Shown piece after piece: positions 37,270 through 49,659 of a stretch of 64,000 bases of DNA; positions within the stretch are counted from its first letter, which is position 1, and each line of letters opens with the position of its first letter. Below the pieces are notes generated by a model. It did not search any database. It was not told where the DNA came from and was given only the letters and a program-made list of their open reading frames with translations. Source of the stretch: Perognathus longimembris pacificus (taxonomy: Eukaryota; Chordata; Mammalia; Rodentia; Heteromyidae); NCBI RefSeq assembly GCF_023159225.1, contig NC_063164.1, forward strand, positions 75,957,800 to 76,021,799, in the 5' to 3' direction. The position numbers and the translations under genes were made by a program.

Positions 37270-38220
37270 AAAAAGAGAGAGAGAGAGAGAGTTAGTGTTT
37301 TCTTGCTTTCACAAAAAATGAAACTCTAAATTGAAATTTTTACTTATTTCTCTAATCATATTAAATCATGCTTAGTGGGAAATACCTAGGAACAAAGTAT
37401 CTTGCTAAAATTGTGGTATAAAAGTCTTAAGGAATTTCAGACATTGTTAATAGTAATAGACAAGATCTTGTGGACAATGGACTTTGGTTCTTATCTCTAA
37501 AATCTTAGCACTAGGTAGGCAGCCTTTCTTTTAACTGGAGTTTAGGTCCTGGAGGGTGGAGTGTCCTCCTGTCATTCACCACACTTGTATCCCAGCACCC
37601 TGTACAAAGCCTGTGGGGTACACTGTGTGCTCAGTTTTGCAGCAAATGAATTCCTAGCTTCAGAAAAGGGTAAGATTTCCCTGAGGCCAAAAATCTAAAG
37701 TAAGAGATTTTGCTATAGTTCTAAGTGCTTATGCTTTAGATGATACACTATTAAAATGAACCCTAGAAACAAAGCACAATGTTTTGTTCTAGATCATTTT
37801 GAAAGCAATATAGATCTGTATGGTATCCTTACTAAATAGATATCCAAGTAAAGATAGATTTATAGGTTTTGAGAACTTTCAGATGAAGTAAAAACACTTA
37901 ATCAAAACACTTGCTACATATGTCCTGTAAACACAACAAACATATCAAAATCACTGATTGCTTTCTTTAATCTAATGGTTAATATTATACTTTGTTTTAG
38001 TTCTTCCTATATCTAAAACATATTAATATATACACTTTACTTTTAACCATAAATGACTGTCAAAATATTAAAAGTACAGAAATGAAAAGCAAAATTGAAG
38101 TAAATACGAAGAAATTCTAGATCCAAAAGGGAGCAATTCCTTTATTCTATTTTGCAAGTACATATTTTCTTGAAAATATATATGAGCATTTTCCTAAGGC
38201 AAATATTACTATATATTTAT

Positions 38221-38228
<8 letters not shown>

Positions 38229-38254
<26 letters not shown>
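38229..38254. repeat. (AT)n simple repeat
   Basis: 13 uninterrupted AT units after a few ATAC units. Confidence 0.93.
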
Positions 38255-38415
38255 CTTTGGGTTGTGTTTCTTATTTAGAAAGTATACTACAGGTTCTATT
38301 TTTTAAAAGAAAAATAACTTTCCATTACATTTAAACTTAGAACAATTTACAAAACATTTAAAAATATTACCTTATTTTAAGATGTGCCATGGAAAGTTTA
38401 ACTTCTTGTGCAACT

Positions 38416-38652
38416 TGTTTTTTTGTTTTGTTTTTTTTTGTTTTTTGTTTTTTGTTTTTTGGCCAGTCCTGGGGCTTGGACTCAGGGCCTGAGCACTGTC
38501 CCTGGCTTCTTTTTGCTCAAGGCTAGCACTCTGCCACTTGAACCACAGCGCCACTTCTGGCCTTTTCTATATATGTGGTGCTGAGGAATTGAACCCAGGG
38601 CCTCATGTATACGAGACAAGCGCTCTTGCCACTAGGCCATATTCCCAGCCCC
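38416..38652 (-). mobile_element. Dimeric ID-type SINE, antisense, older-type copy
   Basis: Minus-strand dimer; tail on + is T-rich with regular G. Target duplication tcttgtgcaact at 38404-38415 and 38653-38664. It carries the older ctttttgctcaagg variant and extra point changes in the ID half. Confidence 0.94.
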
Positions 38653-39934
38653 TCTTGTGCAACTCTTAATTCATAAACTTGAATGGTTTATATAGTCAGG
38701 AAAAAAGAGTTCTTGGATCAACAGATATACTTGTGTAGCCATCTTTTCTATAAAAAGTGGCTGTGAAACACATAGCTATTGGAAAAAAAAAATGGCCTCT
38801 GTGCCTGAACCCTTATTTGGCATTTAATGTTCTACTTCTCAGGCTTGATCATGCACTGGGGAGTCCTTAGCACAGGTAACCCACAAACCACATTAACGTT
38901 TACTATAGAGAGACTTGTGGCCTTGCATTCGAGGTGAATCCTTCACCCTGTTGAGGTCCCTTCTGCTGGTCCCTCTGAAGAACCCAAGATTGTCTCCTCT
39001 CAACACTCCCCTCTGTACCACAGAGACTTTATCTTAATCTCAATCTTTAGCTGCTTTTCTACTTATTGATTGATTGTGGGGGAAGGAATATTGATGTCTT
39101 CCTCTTCTGAGAACTGGAAATTTAAGTCTATCCCAGTGGGTTTAATAACTTCCATAGTAGTTAAAAACTACAGTTATTTGCAATAAACAGAAGTTACAGT
39201 TTTTGAGCTTTTAATATTTGCCTTCATAATAACAGAGATATCTAAGGTGGTGGTGATGAAAAATGATGCTTGCATTTGTATTTCTAGTCTTCCTTTGTTG
39301 CTTGCTCCTAAGAGGAAAAGTGGGGGAGGGGGAGGGGGAGGGGGGAATGGCAAAGTACTCTTCTAAATTTAGGATGTAATTATTTTTAAAAGGGGACTGG
39401 TAAGATGGTTTAATAGTCATGAGACGGAACAATGAATTCCTGAACTGTAGGGAAATAATGCATATTTAAGGGACAATTAGCAGTTGGATTGGAAAATGAT
39501 TATTGGTGTAACTGGGTTAATTGTGGGTTGGGTTACTGAACTAATGATGGCATTTGACAGGATTAGGATATAATCCTGAGAAGACAAATTCATTTAGGGA
39601 TACCTGTGCCTTTAGACACAAACACAATTTTTACTTCAACTCATATTTGTAACTGTGTTATGAAACAACTGTCATTTGTTGATTTCTGACTAAATTATTT
39701 CATTAGAACACAGTTGATACCTTACATATCTCTTTTATTAGCTAGGTAAATATTAAAAGCTAAAAAATGGTACCTTCAGTTTATTAAAAATAACTGTAGT
39801 TATTAACTAGTATGGCAGTTATTAAACAAACTGGAATAGACTTAATTTTCCAGTTCTTTCAATGAAGAATAAAATAGTCAGGAGGAAGAGGAAAAGGAAG
39901 TGGAGGAAGAGGAGGACAATAAAATAGAAACAGC

Positions 39935-40095
39935 TCTTATTATGTATTTACTGTTTGCCAGGCACTGCCAATTATTTCTGATATATCATTTTTTTTAATC
40001 CCCTGAACAACTCTTTGAACTAAGTTCTTTTTAGCCATATTGTTACAAATGAAAAAATTAGTCTCAGAATAGTTTGTTAGTTTGCCTTGGAATAT
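39935..40095 (-). mobile_element. MIR-like fragment, antisense
   Basis: tactgtttgccaggcactg, then ttaatcccctgaacaactc, then a degraded aaatgaaaaaattagtctcag. Matches antisense MIR order; strongly diverged. Confidence 0.5.
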
Positions 40096-40299
40096 TGCCT
40101 AAGTATGAGAAATAAAATTTTAACTCTTTCCACTAGATGTAATTGTCCATTAAAGTACTTTAATATGGTCTGAAAATATATCCTGAAGTTATAGTTAAAT
40201 GTGAATTAATTAGCATCTTCTACTAGCTGCTTCTCATATTTTGGTGGAGGTTAGTTATACCTATCAAAAACAAGCAAATTTGGTCAAAATGTTTTCTTA

Positions 40300-40360
40300 T
40301 GGGCTCTAGTAGCCCAAGTAGAGCTGCTTGCATGAGCAACACCCTGGACTCAATCCTGCT

Positions 40361-40362
<2 letters not shown>
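40300..40362 (+). mobile_element. Partial ID-like element preceding a microsatellite
   Basis: gggctctagtagcccaagta, then gagctgcttgcatgagcaa and a degraded B-box-like ggactcaatcctg. An old ID monomer whose tail became (AC)n. Confidence 0.45.

Positions 40363-40406
<44 letters not shown>
40362..40406. repeat. (AC)n microsatellite
   Basis: About 22 AC units directly after the ID-like fragment. Confidence 0.95.
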
Positions 40407-40408
<2 letters not shown>

Positions 40409-40766
40409 TACTGTGAAACATAACTGATTCTTTCTTATCCATTCTTTACTGAAAACCAGTTGTTTTGATATGGGCTAGCAGTAAATATATCCAATTAATA
40501 AAGAGTTTGGTTCATGAGATGTCTTATTTTTAGCACTATAGCTAATTTATAGCAAGTGATATAATTATAATATTCAGAATTGTATTCTTTCCCATATGCA
40601 GAATGAATTTACCTATGGAACCTATAGTGATTAGCTCTTAAGGATGTTAAGTATTAAACCTCAGTTGAGGAACAAAAAGCTTTGCTACTGAACTCTTTTC
40701 CTTTCATGATGTCATAAAAGGGAAAGAGAATAATACAGGTTTAATTCCTCTGTAAAACTATAAGAA

Positions 40767-40979
40767 GGCTGGGAATGTGGCTTAGTAGTTGAGTGCTTGC
40801 CTAGCATGTATGAAGCCCCGGGTTCCATTCCTCAGTACTAAATAAACAGAAAAACCCAGAAGTGGTGCTATGGCTCAAGTGGTAGAGTGCTAGCCTTGAA
40901 CAAAAAAACATCAGAGACAGTGCTCAGCCCCTTAGTTCATGCCCCAGGACTGGCAAAAAAACAAAATGAAACAAAAATA
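40767..40979 (+). mobile_element. Dimeric ID-type SINE, sense, older-type copy
   Basis: ggctgggaatgtggcttag, gggttccattcctcag, aagtggtgctatggctcaag, ttcatgccccaggactggc and an A-rich tail. Diverged from consensus; target duplication only weakly visible. Confidence 0.88.
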
Positions 40980-41903
40980 ATAAGAGAAGAAATAAGGTAC
41001 ATAGTTAATATTGTGTGTAAGATGAAAAATGCAACATATTTAGCAAGAAGAACACATTATTTTAAGCAGGTCTTTTAAAACAGACATTCCACATTGTGTT
41101 CATCTTTTCCTATAATCATTGCCATGACAATCTGGTATGCCTAGCAGTTGTTGCTGAGTAAAGGAGACGGTCTCTTTTCTGAGATCTCTGTGTTGTCCAG
41201 GGAACATGATAGTCTCTTTGGATCTAGAAACAAGACATAATACATAAAACGCACATTGTTATGCATTTTTCACCATCAGAGGAATTTCTTATTAATCACT
41301 CTGCCCATTTCTATTTTTTGCATTTTTAAAGCCAGAAACTAGTGATGGAGTGGTTTTCTCTTCAAATTAAGATTCTTTCTCATATGATTGAAGATTTTGT
41401 TATTTCTAGTCATGACTAAATGTCCACAGCAGAATATGAAAACCTGTCATTAAGAATTTAAATCCATTTGGACAAAAAACATCTAATAATTCTAGATGAT
41501 GTTTATTTCTCCATTTTAAAAAGTCTTTAGTGTCATTTCACAGACCTATCTAACCATATTTTAAAAAATAACTGGCTTTATTCACCTAAGATGAAAGCAT
41601 CATCTATTTACATTCTAACAACTTACAGTGTGCAGCACCTTACAGAGTCAAAGAGTTTCTCTGATGTGTGGGGCTTTCAGACTAATTATGAGGTGCAGCA
41701 TACAAGTAAGTATAAAATAACATAAAGAACACATTTATGAAATCATCAGTAGTAAATGAATATTAGAGCAGGAGTGAGTCAGAATGAGATAGTATTTCTC
41801 AAGGATGACTCCAGTAATAATAAATTCAGTGAACTGAGCATTAGAGAAGCATGAGGGTGGCAGGAAAGAAGGTAAAGTATCCCATCACAAGAATTATAGG
41901 GAA

Positions 41904-42105
41904 GGTCTGGAAATATGGCCTAGTGGTAGAGTGCTTGCCTCGTATATATGAAGCCTTGAGTTTGATTCCTCAGCACCACATATATATAAAAGGCCTGAAG
42001 TGGTGCTGTGGCTCAAGTGGCAGAGTGCTAGCCTTGAGCAAAAAGAAGCCAGGGACAGTGCTCAGGCTCTGTGTTCAAGCTCTAGGACTGGCAAAAAAAA
42101 AAAAA
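41904..42105 (+). mobile_element. Dimeric ID-type SINE, sense, older-type copy
   Basis: ggtctggaaatatggccta through ctctaggactggc and an A tail. Perfect 15-bp target duplication aagaattatagggaa at 41889-41903 and 42106-42120. The left B box is changed (gagtttgattcct). Confidence 0.95.
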
Positions 42106-42289
42106 AAGAATTATAGGGAAAAGAGCATGATTTGAACATGGGAGAGAGAGAGACAGCGAGAGACGGAGACAGAGAGGATGAAAATAATAGGAATACTTGG
42201 ATGTTGGATGGTCAAACTAGTGGCATCTAGTTCATGTACATTCCAGAAAAGGGGTATGTCAGAAATACTGTGTTGAAGAGAATAATGTA

Positions 42290-42380
42290 TATATTTTTGG
42301 AAGCTGAAGCATCTCTGAAACTCAATGATGTTCCCAAGGTCACTAGTGCACAGTGACAGAATTGCACTTACATTTTTAAG
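42290..42380 (-). mobile_element. Possible MIR-like fragment, antisense
   Basis: aagctgaagcatctctgaaact then gttcccaaggtcactagtgc resembles the antisense MIR core (gtcacacagctagt). Short and diverged. Confidence 0.35.
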
Positions 42381-43475
42381 GATTATAGATGTGATGTAAT
42401 TGGACAAATCCATTAAATATTTCACATACAATCCACCAAGACAAGTACTCAGGTACATATTTACAGTAGGGGGAATAAAAAGTGTATTTACAGGAACACA
42501 ACCTGATTATAGAGTCAACTCAGTTAAATAGCTTTTGTGACCTTGTGGCAGCCATCGTGCTAGACATGGGGGCCACACAGGTATACTATGAAGGTATACA
42601 CAGGCATGGCCTCAGCCTTTAAGGAACTTAAAAATAGCAGTAGTTAAAACCTTGAGTGCAAATTAGTCCCCAAAATAAATGAACATGGTAGGGATAAAGA
42701 AAAGGCACTTTGATTAAGAGGTTTGGGATAGATAAATTTGTAAACTAAGGGAAAAACTTACATTCTGCTAAAGAAAAATTTAAATGGTGTATGAGAGCTA
42801 GATGTATCTTTTACTGTTGTTTCAAACTTCAGTATTTTGGAAATAATTTAAGTATATTTGGAATTTAAGTATATTTGGAAATAATTTAAGTATATTAGGA
42901 GAATTAATTTATGTAGAAAATGAAGATACTATATAATCATTGAAAAATTAGATGTCTGTTATTATAGGATGGTATCTATTTTGTATTTAGTGAAAAATGC
43001 GAAATATGTAATGAATGATACTACTCTTCTTTCATCTTACAGAATAAGAGTGCTGTTCCTCTTAGAGTGAACTCATACAAATATGTGTGTTCGAACATGC
43101 ATTACCAACATCTGAGGGTTGTGGTATAAATCGCGCAATGGGCCCAGGACGCGGGAAAGAGGGGTTTTCTAGTAGATACTTCATATGTTTCTGAATTACT
43201 TGAATTTTTATTACAGTGCACATGCACTTTGCTTTCATTTAAATTATTATTTAAATAATTGTCAATTCACAATTAAGTGTAAAAATAATACCTTGTCTCC
43301 TCCAGAAGTCTGAGGGTACAGGTCTTCTGTTCTTACTCCCACTCATCCTTGAGGCCATCTTCTTTTTCTAAGTGTCTCTTCTTCCTGTTGTTCCTATTAG
43401 GCAAATCCTGTTGATCTGGAAGTTTCTGATTCCAGGGTATACAATCTTCTCATTGTTGCGAGCCTATCCAGTCAA

Positions 43476-44905
43476 ATTTTTTTTAAGTTTTTATTATAAA
43501 ACTGATGTACAGAGAGGTTACAGTTTCATACATTAGGCATTGGATACATTTCTTGTACTGTTTGTTACTTTGTCCCTCATACCCCCCTCCCCCCTCCCCC
43601 TTTCCCCCCCTGAGGTGTTCAGTTCACTTACACCATATAGTTTTGCAAGTATTGATTCGTTGTTGTTTCTCTTATTTTACCCTTTGTCCCTCAATTTTGG
43701 TATTCCCTTTCAATTTCCTACTTCTAATACCAGTATACACGGTTTCCAATATACTCAGATAAGATTACAGAGATAGTGTAGATACAATCACAAGAAGGTG
43801 ATACAAGAACATCATCAACAGTATAAACTACAGATACACATGGGATGTTGAAAGTAGTTACAACTGTGATATAACAATCATTTCCATAAAATGGAGTTCA
43901 TTTCACTTAGCATCATCTTATGGGATCATAAGGGTATAGCTATTGGGCTCTTGTGATCCTCTGCTGTGGCTTGCCTAAACCTGTGCTAATTATTCCCAAT
44001 AAGGGAGACCATCGATTCCATGTTTCTTTGGGTCTGGCTCACTTCACTTAGTATAATTTTTTCCAAGTCCTTCCATTTCCTTACAAATGGGGCAATGTCA
44101 TTCTTTCTGATAGAGGCATAAAATTCCATTGTGTATATGTACCACATTTTCCTGATCCATTCGTCTATGGAGGGGCATCTGGGTTGGTTCCAGTTTCTCG
44201 CTATGACAAATTGCGCTGCAATGAACATTGTTGTGCTGGTGGCTTTACTGTGATTTTGTTTGTGGTTTTTTGGATAAATACCCAAAAGTGGGGTTGCTGG
44301 GTCATAGGGGAGTTCTACATTTAGCCTTCTGAGGAATCTCCATACTGCTTGCCAGAGTGGCTGAACCAGTTTACATTCCCACCAGCAATGAAGTAGGGTT
44401 CCCTTTTGGCCACATCCCCTCCAACAACTGTTATTGTTAGTTTTCTTGATATATGACATTCTTACTGGGGTGAGATGGAATCTCAATGTTGTTTTGATTT
44501 GCATTGCTTTTATGGCCAGTGATGTAGAGCACTTTTTCATATGTCTCTTGGCCATTCTCAGTTCCTCATCAAAGAAAACACTAAAGGAAGAAGTAGGAGA
44601 AGCACTTGGGCTCCTTGGCACAGGACGGAACTTCCTTAACAAAGACCGAGAAAGGCTACAAATCAAAGAAAGGTTGGACAAATGGGACTGCATCAAACTG
44701 CAGAGCTTCTGCACGGCAAAGGACATAGCTTGCAAGATAAACAGAAATCCCACAGACTGGGAGAAGATCTTTACCGGCCATTCAACGGACAAAGGCCTCA
44801 TATCTAAAATATATGCAGAACTAAAAAAATTACCTTCCTCCAAAACAAAACCACAAAGAACGAATAGCCCACTCATCAAGTGGGCTAAAGACCTACAAAC
44901 AATTT
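43476..44905 (-). mobile_element. L1 with 5' inversion (twin priming)
   Basis: From the left: T-run (antisense poly-A), the 3' UTR with a C-rich tract at 43580-43610, then minus-strand coding for the ORF2 C-terminus, with a CWRGCG motif, [13 protein letters not shown], and [10 protein letters not shown] near the end, up to about 44580. From there to 44905 the strand switches: + strand coding for the ORF2 part that should lie just before it ([25 protein letters not shown]). The inverted order is the classic twin-priming product. The copy is 5'-truncated and non-functional. The open frames at 43986-44879 (minus) and 44434-44982 (plus) cross the joint and are not genes. Short flanking caa(a)ttttttt words may be the target duplication. 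Confidence 0.92.
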
Positions 44906-46518
44906 TTTTTATTTCTCTTTTTATTGCATTTTTGTACTATCTGATGATTCCTGAAATTGAACACTTTCAAGCCTGGCTATAAAGTCCCTGCATGTCACAG
45001 TAAAACAAGAAATGAGAATTGTATGTCTTCCTCTTCAAAAGGTAGTATAACAATTTTCAGTAAGATCAGAGTTCATTTCACCAGACCCTGGGAGAAATTT
45101 CTAGAGTAGAAGCTAGGTAAGACCATGGGAGTGGCTCTCAGGATAACTACTAAACAGTTTTGAATGTGTTCCTTCCGTATATGTCAGTTAGAGGAAAATA
45201 ATGTTAAGATCCAGAAACAAATCTAAAATGACAAATCAGTTGAAATTTATAACCCTGGTTACCACTTTGAACAAAGAGTAACTTTCATCACAGAAAACAG
45301 AAAAACTTAGTATTGAGAAAAGAATCTGATTCCATATAACCTCACAAGTCAGAGAGAGAGTGTATTTATAGACAGTGTGAGGGTATAAAATAATGTGACT
45401 TAGTGTTCTGCTTAAGTAACATTTCAGGGTAGGGAAGACCAACTGCTCTTAATTAAGATACTTCATGGCCTACCAATTCGTTGAGAGATGGGTGTGGATG
45501 GACTTTCTAGCCAGACCTTCAGAGAAATAGAACTCACTATTAAGACAGACAGCCAAATAAAAATTACTGTGTGTAATATCCAGGAGAATGAAAATAAGAG
45601 AAACAAATTGCAGCATTGAAGCTTTTAGCAGTGGGGAGATTTTAAAGCAAACTGTGAAACCTAGTGGGAAAAAAAAAGATTTGTTGAGTATGGTTTCTAC
45701 TGTGGGGCTTTTAGGATAGAATAGTTGGAAAGATTTAATTGGGACAAGGTCACTAGGTTGTATTTGTAACTCAGTATTTGTAAACCAAGTAACTGACCTT
45801 TTTAAGAAAGCAGAGTATCTTCATTAGTGTCAAAATAGAAGAGAAGGAAGGTAATAAGCATAAGGACTGAGGCAGGTTGGGACTAAATAGCACATCATCC
45901 AGGAGAAGGGTTCAGGAAAGAAGCAAGGAAAGCCTTGTAAGTCAGGAGGAAAGGGACATAGCTAATTTTCTAAGGTAACGTGATGACTGAAAAGTCACCC
46001 AAAAACTGTACATTATCAAAATCTCTCTTGTTAATAGGTATTGCCAAGAAAAAGAGTTGTTAAAATACAAATACATAAATTGATGATTGTGATATAAGAA
46101 TAGGACAATGCGCTTTAGGGCTGTCTAGAATACACGTGTCTCAAAAAGAGGCAAGGAATAAAGTCAACAGTGCCAATAGACTTTATTTTCAATGAGAAAT
46201 CAATTTCCCTCTGTATTAAAAGCAAAAATGTGCATAGTATAGGGAAGCTCTGATATGCATAAATTAGATTCCTTTAAATTTTTCTATACCTTATTTGTGA
46301 TGGTTTGTTTCAATATGTAATAGAAATCATAAGTAGTTTGATATTTTCTGTCTTGTTTTCTTGATTACCATTCTCCATATTCTGGGCTTTATGACGGGAT
46401 CTCTTCCTTTTGTATCTCTACCAGTCTCTCTGTGATCCTTCTATGAAATTCATTGAACTATCATTTCACTTTGAGGCATCTCTCAAGGCTGGTACCACTA
46501 CAGTATTCGTAGACACGT

Positions 46519-47070
46519 ACTGTGTTGGTCAGCTTCTTATCACTATGACAAAATACCTGAAAGAAACAATGTAAAGGAAGAAAGATTGATTTTGGCTTGT
46601 GGTTTCAGAGTTTCAGCCTGTGGTCAACTAGTCATTACTTTTATGCCTGTAACAAAACAAACATAATTGGAGGTAACAAACAGTACAAGAAATGTATCCA
46701 ATGCCTAACATATGAAACTGTAACCTCTCTGTACATCACTTTGACAATAAATAAGAAAAAAACATAATTGGAAAGAAGAGTGGTGGAGGAAAGCTACTAG
46801 CAGGCAGGAAGCAGAGAAAATGGGACAGAGCTAGGGACTGGGACAGGATATGCTCTTCTGTGGCACATCTCCATTGACATACTTCCTCTAGTCAGGGTCT
46901 ACCTCTTAAATAAGGTATCTACCTGTGAACTCACTCATACATTAGTCCACTGGTGTAGTTAAGCATCATCCTTATAATCCTGTCATCTCCCCATGGCACC
47001 ATCATCTGGAAGTGAAGCTTTTAGCATGTAAACCTTTCAGGGAGCACTTCATTTTCAAACCACACATTTT
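46519..47070 (-). mobile_element. MaLR-like LTR, antisense, with nested insertion
   Basis: On + it reads tgtgttggtcagcttcttat, gacaaaatacctgaaagaaac, ttttggcttgtggtttcaga, then (after an insert) gtggtggaggaaagct, caggcaggaagcagag, acttcctctagtcagg and attttcaaaccacaca. This is antisense MaLR LTR wording. Internal retroviral sequence is absent. Assigned from recalled family text. Confidence 0.65.
46672..46759 (+). mobile_element. L1 3'-tail-only insertion nested in the MaLR-like LTR
   Basis: 88 bp: ggtaacaaacagtacaag, tgtaacctctctgtacatc, aataaataag, A tail. Perfect 13-bp target duplication aaacataattgga at 46659-46671 and 46760-46772, so it is a discrete insertion and younger than the LTR. 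Confidence 0.9.
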
Positions 47071-47514
47071 CAGACATTCACTTTTAGGATTATGCTCCTT
47101 CTCCAGGCTTCTAAGCTATAGACCTCTGAACTCTGTTAGCTCTGTTATCCTCAACTCTTCATCAGTACCTTTATTTCATGTCTAGAGTTGGAGCAGTAGC
47201 GCAGCATAGATGGGTACCTGCTACATCCACCTGGCATGTGCTTACATATTTGCTTCTGTCGAAAGACATTATCCTTTCTACTAAGATTTTACTTCTGAAC
47301 ACTACCGGAAGACTCGCTATTTAAGTAGTGGGACTCCGTATTTTTCTTAAAACAAGGAATATAAAATATATTAGTATAGCACGTGTGTGTGTGTGTATGT
47401 GTCCTTGTTTAATTTGTAACAAAGCCTTACAGACAGGTGTCAACAATAAATCCTATTTTGCAGCCTAGAACTCCTTGTTGGGTATGAGATTTTGATACAT
47501 ATAAAAAGGAATAT

Positions 47515-47718
47515 GGGGCTGGGGATATAGCCTAGTGGCAAGAGTGCCTGCCTCGGATACACGAGGCCCTAAGTTCGATTCCCCAGCACCACATATACAG
47601 AAAACGGCCAGAAGCGGCGCTGTGGCTCAAGTGGCAGAGTGCTAGCCTTGAGCGGGAAGAAGCCAGGGACAGTGCTCAGGCCCTGAGTCCAAGGCCCACG
47701 ACTGGCAAAAAAAAAAAA
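47515..47718 (+). mobile_element. Dimeric ID-type SINE, sense, young-type copy
   Basis: Very close to consensus: ggggctggggatatagcc, cgaggccctaagttcgatt, cggccagaagcggcgctg, gagcgggaagaagcc, A tail. Target duplication aaaaaggaatat at 47503-47514 and 47719-47730. Among the youngest insertions here. Confidence 0.96.
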
Positions 47719-47924
47719 AAAAAGGAATATGATTCCTGCAATAGTTGGTAATGTGGGGGATTGTTAACTCACACAGGTTGGCACTGAAAATATAAAATAG
47801 ACAGGATAGCTAAAAGAAGCATATTATTATTTTTTTCATAGTTAGGATAGCGAGAGGAGAGAGGATGAATTGATTAAAATTCCTTAATTATGGCTATTAG
47901 CAAATGACAAAAAGATAATGAGTG

Positions 47925-48560
47925 CTGAGATATAGTGAAAAGAGAGCTCTTTCATACTGTGGTATGAATATAAACTAGTACAACCATTATGGAAAACAGT
48001 ATGGAGATTCTTTAAAAAAATTAAAAATAGGACTATATGAGCCATCTGTCAAACTACTGGTTTAATATCTAAAGGAAATAAAATGAATGTATCAAAGATA
48101 TGCCCTTATGCCATGCTTAGTACAGCACTAGTTACAATTGCCAAGATATGGAGGCAATCTAAGTGTCAATCAACCAATGAATACTTAAAGAAAACTTTGT
48201 ATATGTGGATTATGGAATACTGAGTACAATGGAACACTATTCAGCAGTAAGAAAAGAATGAAATCCTGTTATTTACCATATGGATAGAACTAAATATCAT
48301 TATATTATATGAAATCTACTTACAGAAAGACAAGAACCACAAGGGGATTATAAAAGTTAATCTCATAACAATTAAGTGGAATGGTGGTTACCAAAAGGGT
48401 AGGGAGAAAAGATGGGAGGAAAGGACTTGATTGATCAAGGGGAACTAACTTCCAATTACATAGGAATAAGAAGCTCTCTCATATGGTATTGCAACGTAGA
48501 GGGAATACATTTGACAATTTTGAATTATATACCTCAAAGCACTTAAAGGAAACATTTTGA
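47925..48560 (+). mobile_element. Old L1 fragment (ORF2 end and 3' UTR)
   Basis: Typical L1 wording: gtacaaccattatggaaaac, agtatggagattctttaaaa, tacaattgccaagatatgg, gaacactattcagcagtaag, aaagacaagaaccacaaggg. Diverged; no open frame. Same orientation as GTDC1. Confidence 0.85.
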
Positions 48561-48823
48561 ATATGAAGAAAAGATTTTCAATATGAGGAAATGATAGCTA
48601 AGATTGGCACAATTAACTTGCTTTAAACATCACATAATATGTACATTTATTGAACTATAACATGGTTCTCCTACTTTTATGGGTTTATATATGAGTTGAG
48701 AATTTTAAATTGAGTAATCAGGTAAATAAAATACCACAAGTACAAAAGGTGAAAAGTGTAGAGAATAAGTATGTATTGCGTGACATCATGGTGTTAAAAC
48801 TGTCTTTCTTCCTCACAATTAAC

Positions 48824-49030
48824 TTTTTTGTGTATGCCAGTCTTAGGGCTTGAACTCAGCACCTGAGCACTGGCCCTGGGCTTTTCATTCAAGGTTAGCA
48901 CTCTACCATTTGAGCCACAGCTCCACATCTGGCATTTTTGCTGAATAATTGGAGATAAAATTCACAGTGACTTTTGTTCTCAGCATGCAATCCTCAGATC
49001 TCAACCTCCTGAGCAGTTTTTAGCCCACCC
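48824..49030 (-). mobile_element. 7SL-head/tRNA-tail composite SINE, antisense
   Basis: gccagtcttagggcttgaac, ctctaccatttgagccacag, then gcaatcctcagatctcaacc and tcctgagcag (antisense 7SL head). Moderately diverged. Confidence 0.88.
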
Positions 49031-49659
49031 CTGACAATGTACTTTTAATTTCTGGTATTTTCCTGTTTTAAGAATGAAAAAGTGGAGGCTGTGTGAGATT
49101 GTACAATATGCCCGGTAATCACAGAGTCCATATTGCTACTGCTAGGATCTTCTCTCTGAACTATGCCTTTCATTCTCCTACTGAAAATAAGGTTAGGGGG
49201 CAGAATGCATAGAAGCAAAATGAAGAGAAAGCTGCAGGGTATAGTTTTGGTCCTCAGTACCTTTAAGTAAATGACATTGGGAGAGGTTAAAAAATACAAG
49301 AATGAACAAGAAATAACTTGTAGTTGAGGGCTACAGAGATACTGATAAAAGCCAAAACACACATCTACACAGATACACAAACACGGGAGTGGTGAAGTGA
49401 GTTGAAAAATTCATGACTTCTGGATGAGCTATATTTAATGCTGTATGACACACAGTTTGAGAAGTAAAGGCAGTACATGCTGTCCATTTGCCCACTGATG
49501 TCATGCATGTGGGGGGGAATTAAATTTCTGACCCTGGAAAGTCAGTCATCATGAGAACTAATGCAGGGTGGCAAATAGAAACCTTACATTTTTAAATTAT
49601 GAACACATCACTAAATGGAAGTGATGTATTTGTTTTCCATGTTTTTTTTGGGGGGGGGG

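Noticed and set aside
41851..42135. 94-codon plus-strand frame
   Set aside because: Translated SINE sequence plus its A tail.
43986..44879. 297-codon minus-strand open frame as a gene
   Set aside because: Its second half is the L1 ORF2 C-terminus and its first half is antisense to the inverted L1 segment; it crosses the twin-priming joint.
44434..44982. 182-codon plus-strand open frame as a gene
   Set aside because: Antisense L1 followed by sense L1 ORF2 and then intron flank; an artefact of the inversion.
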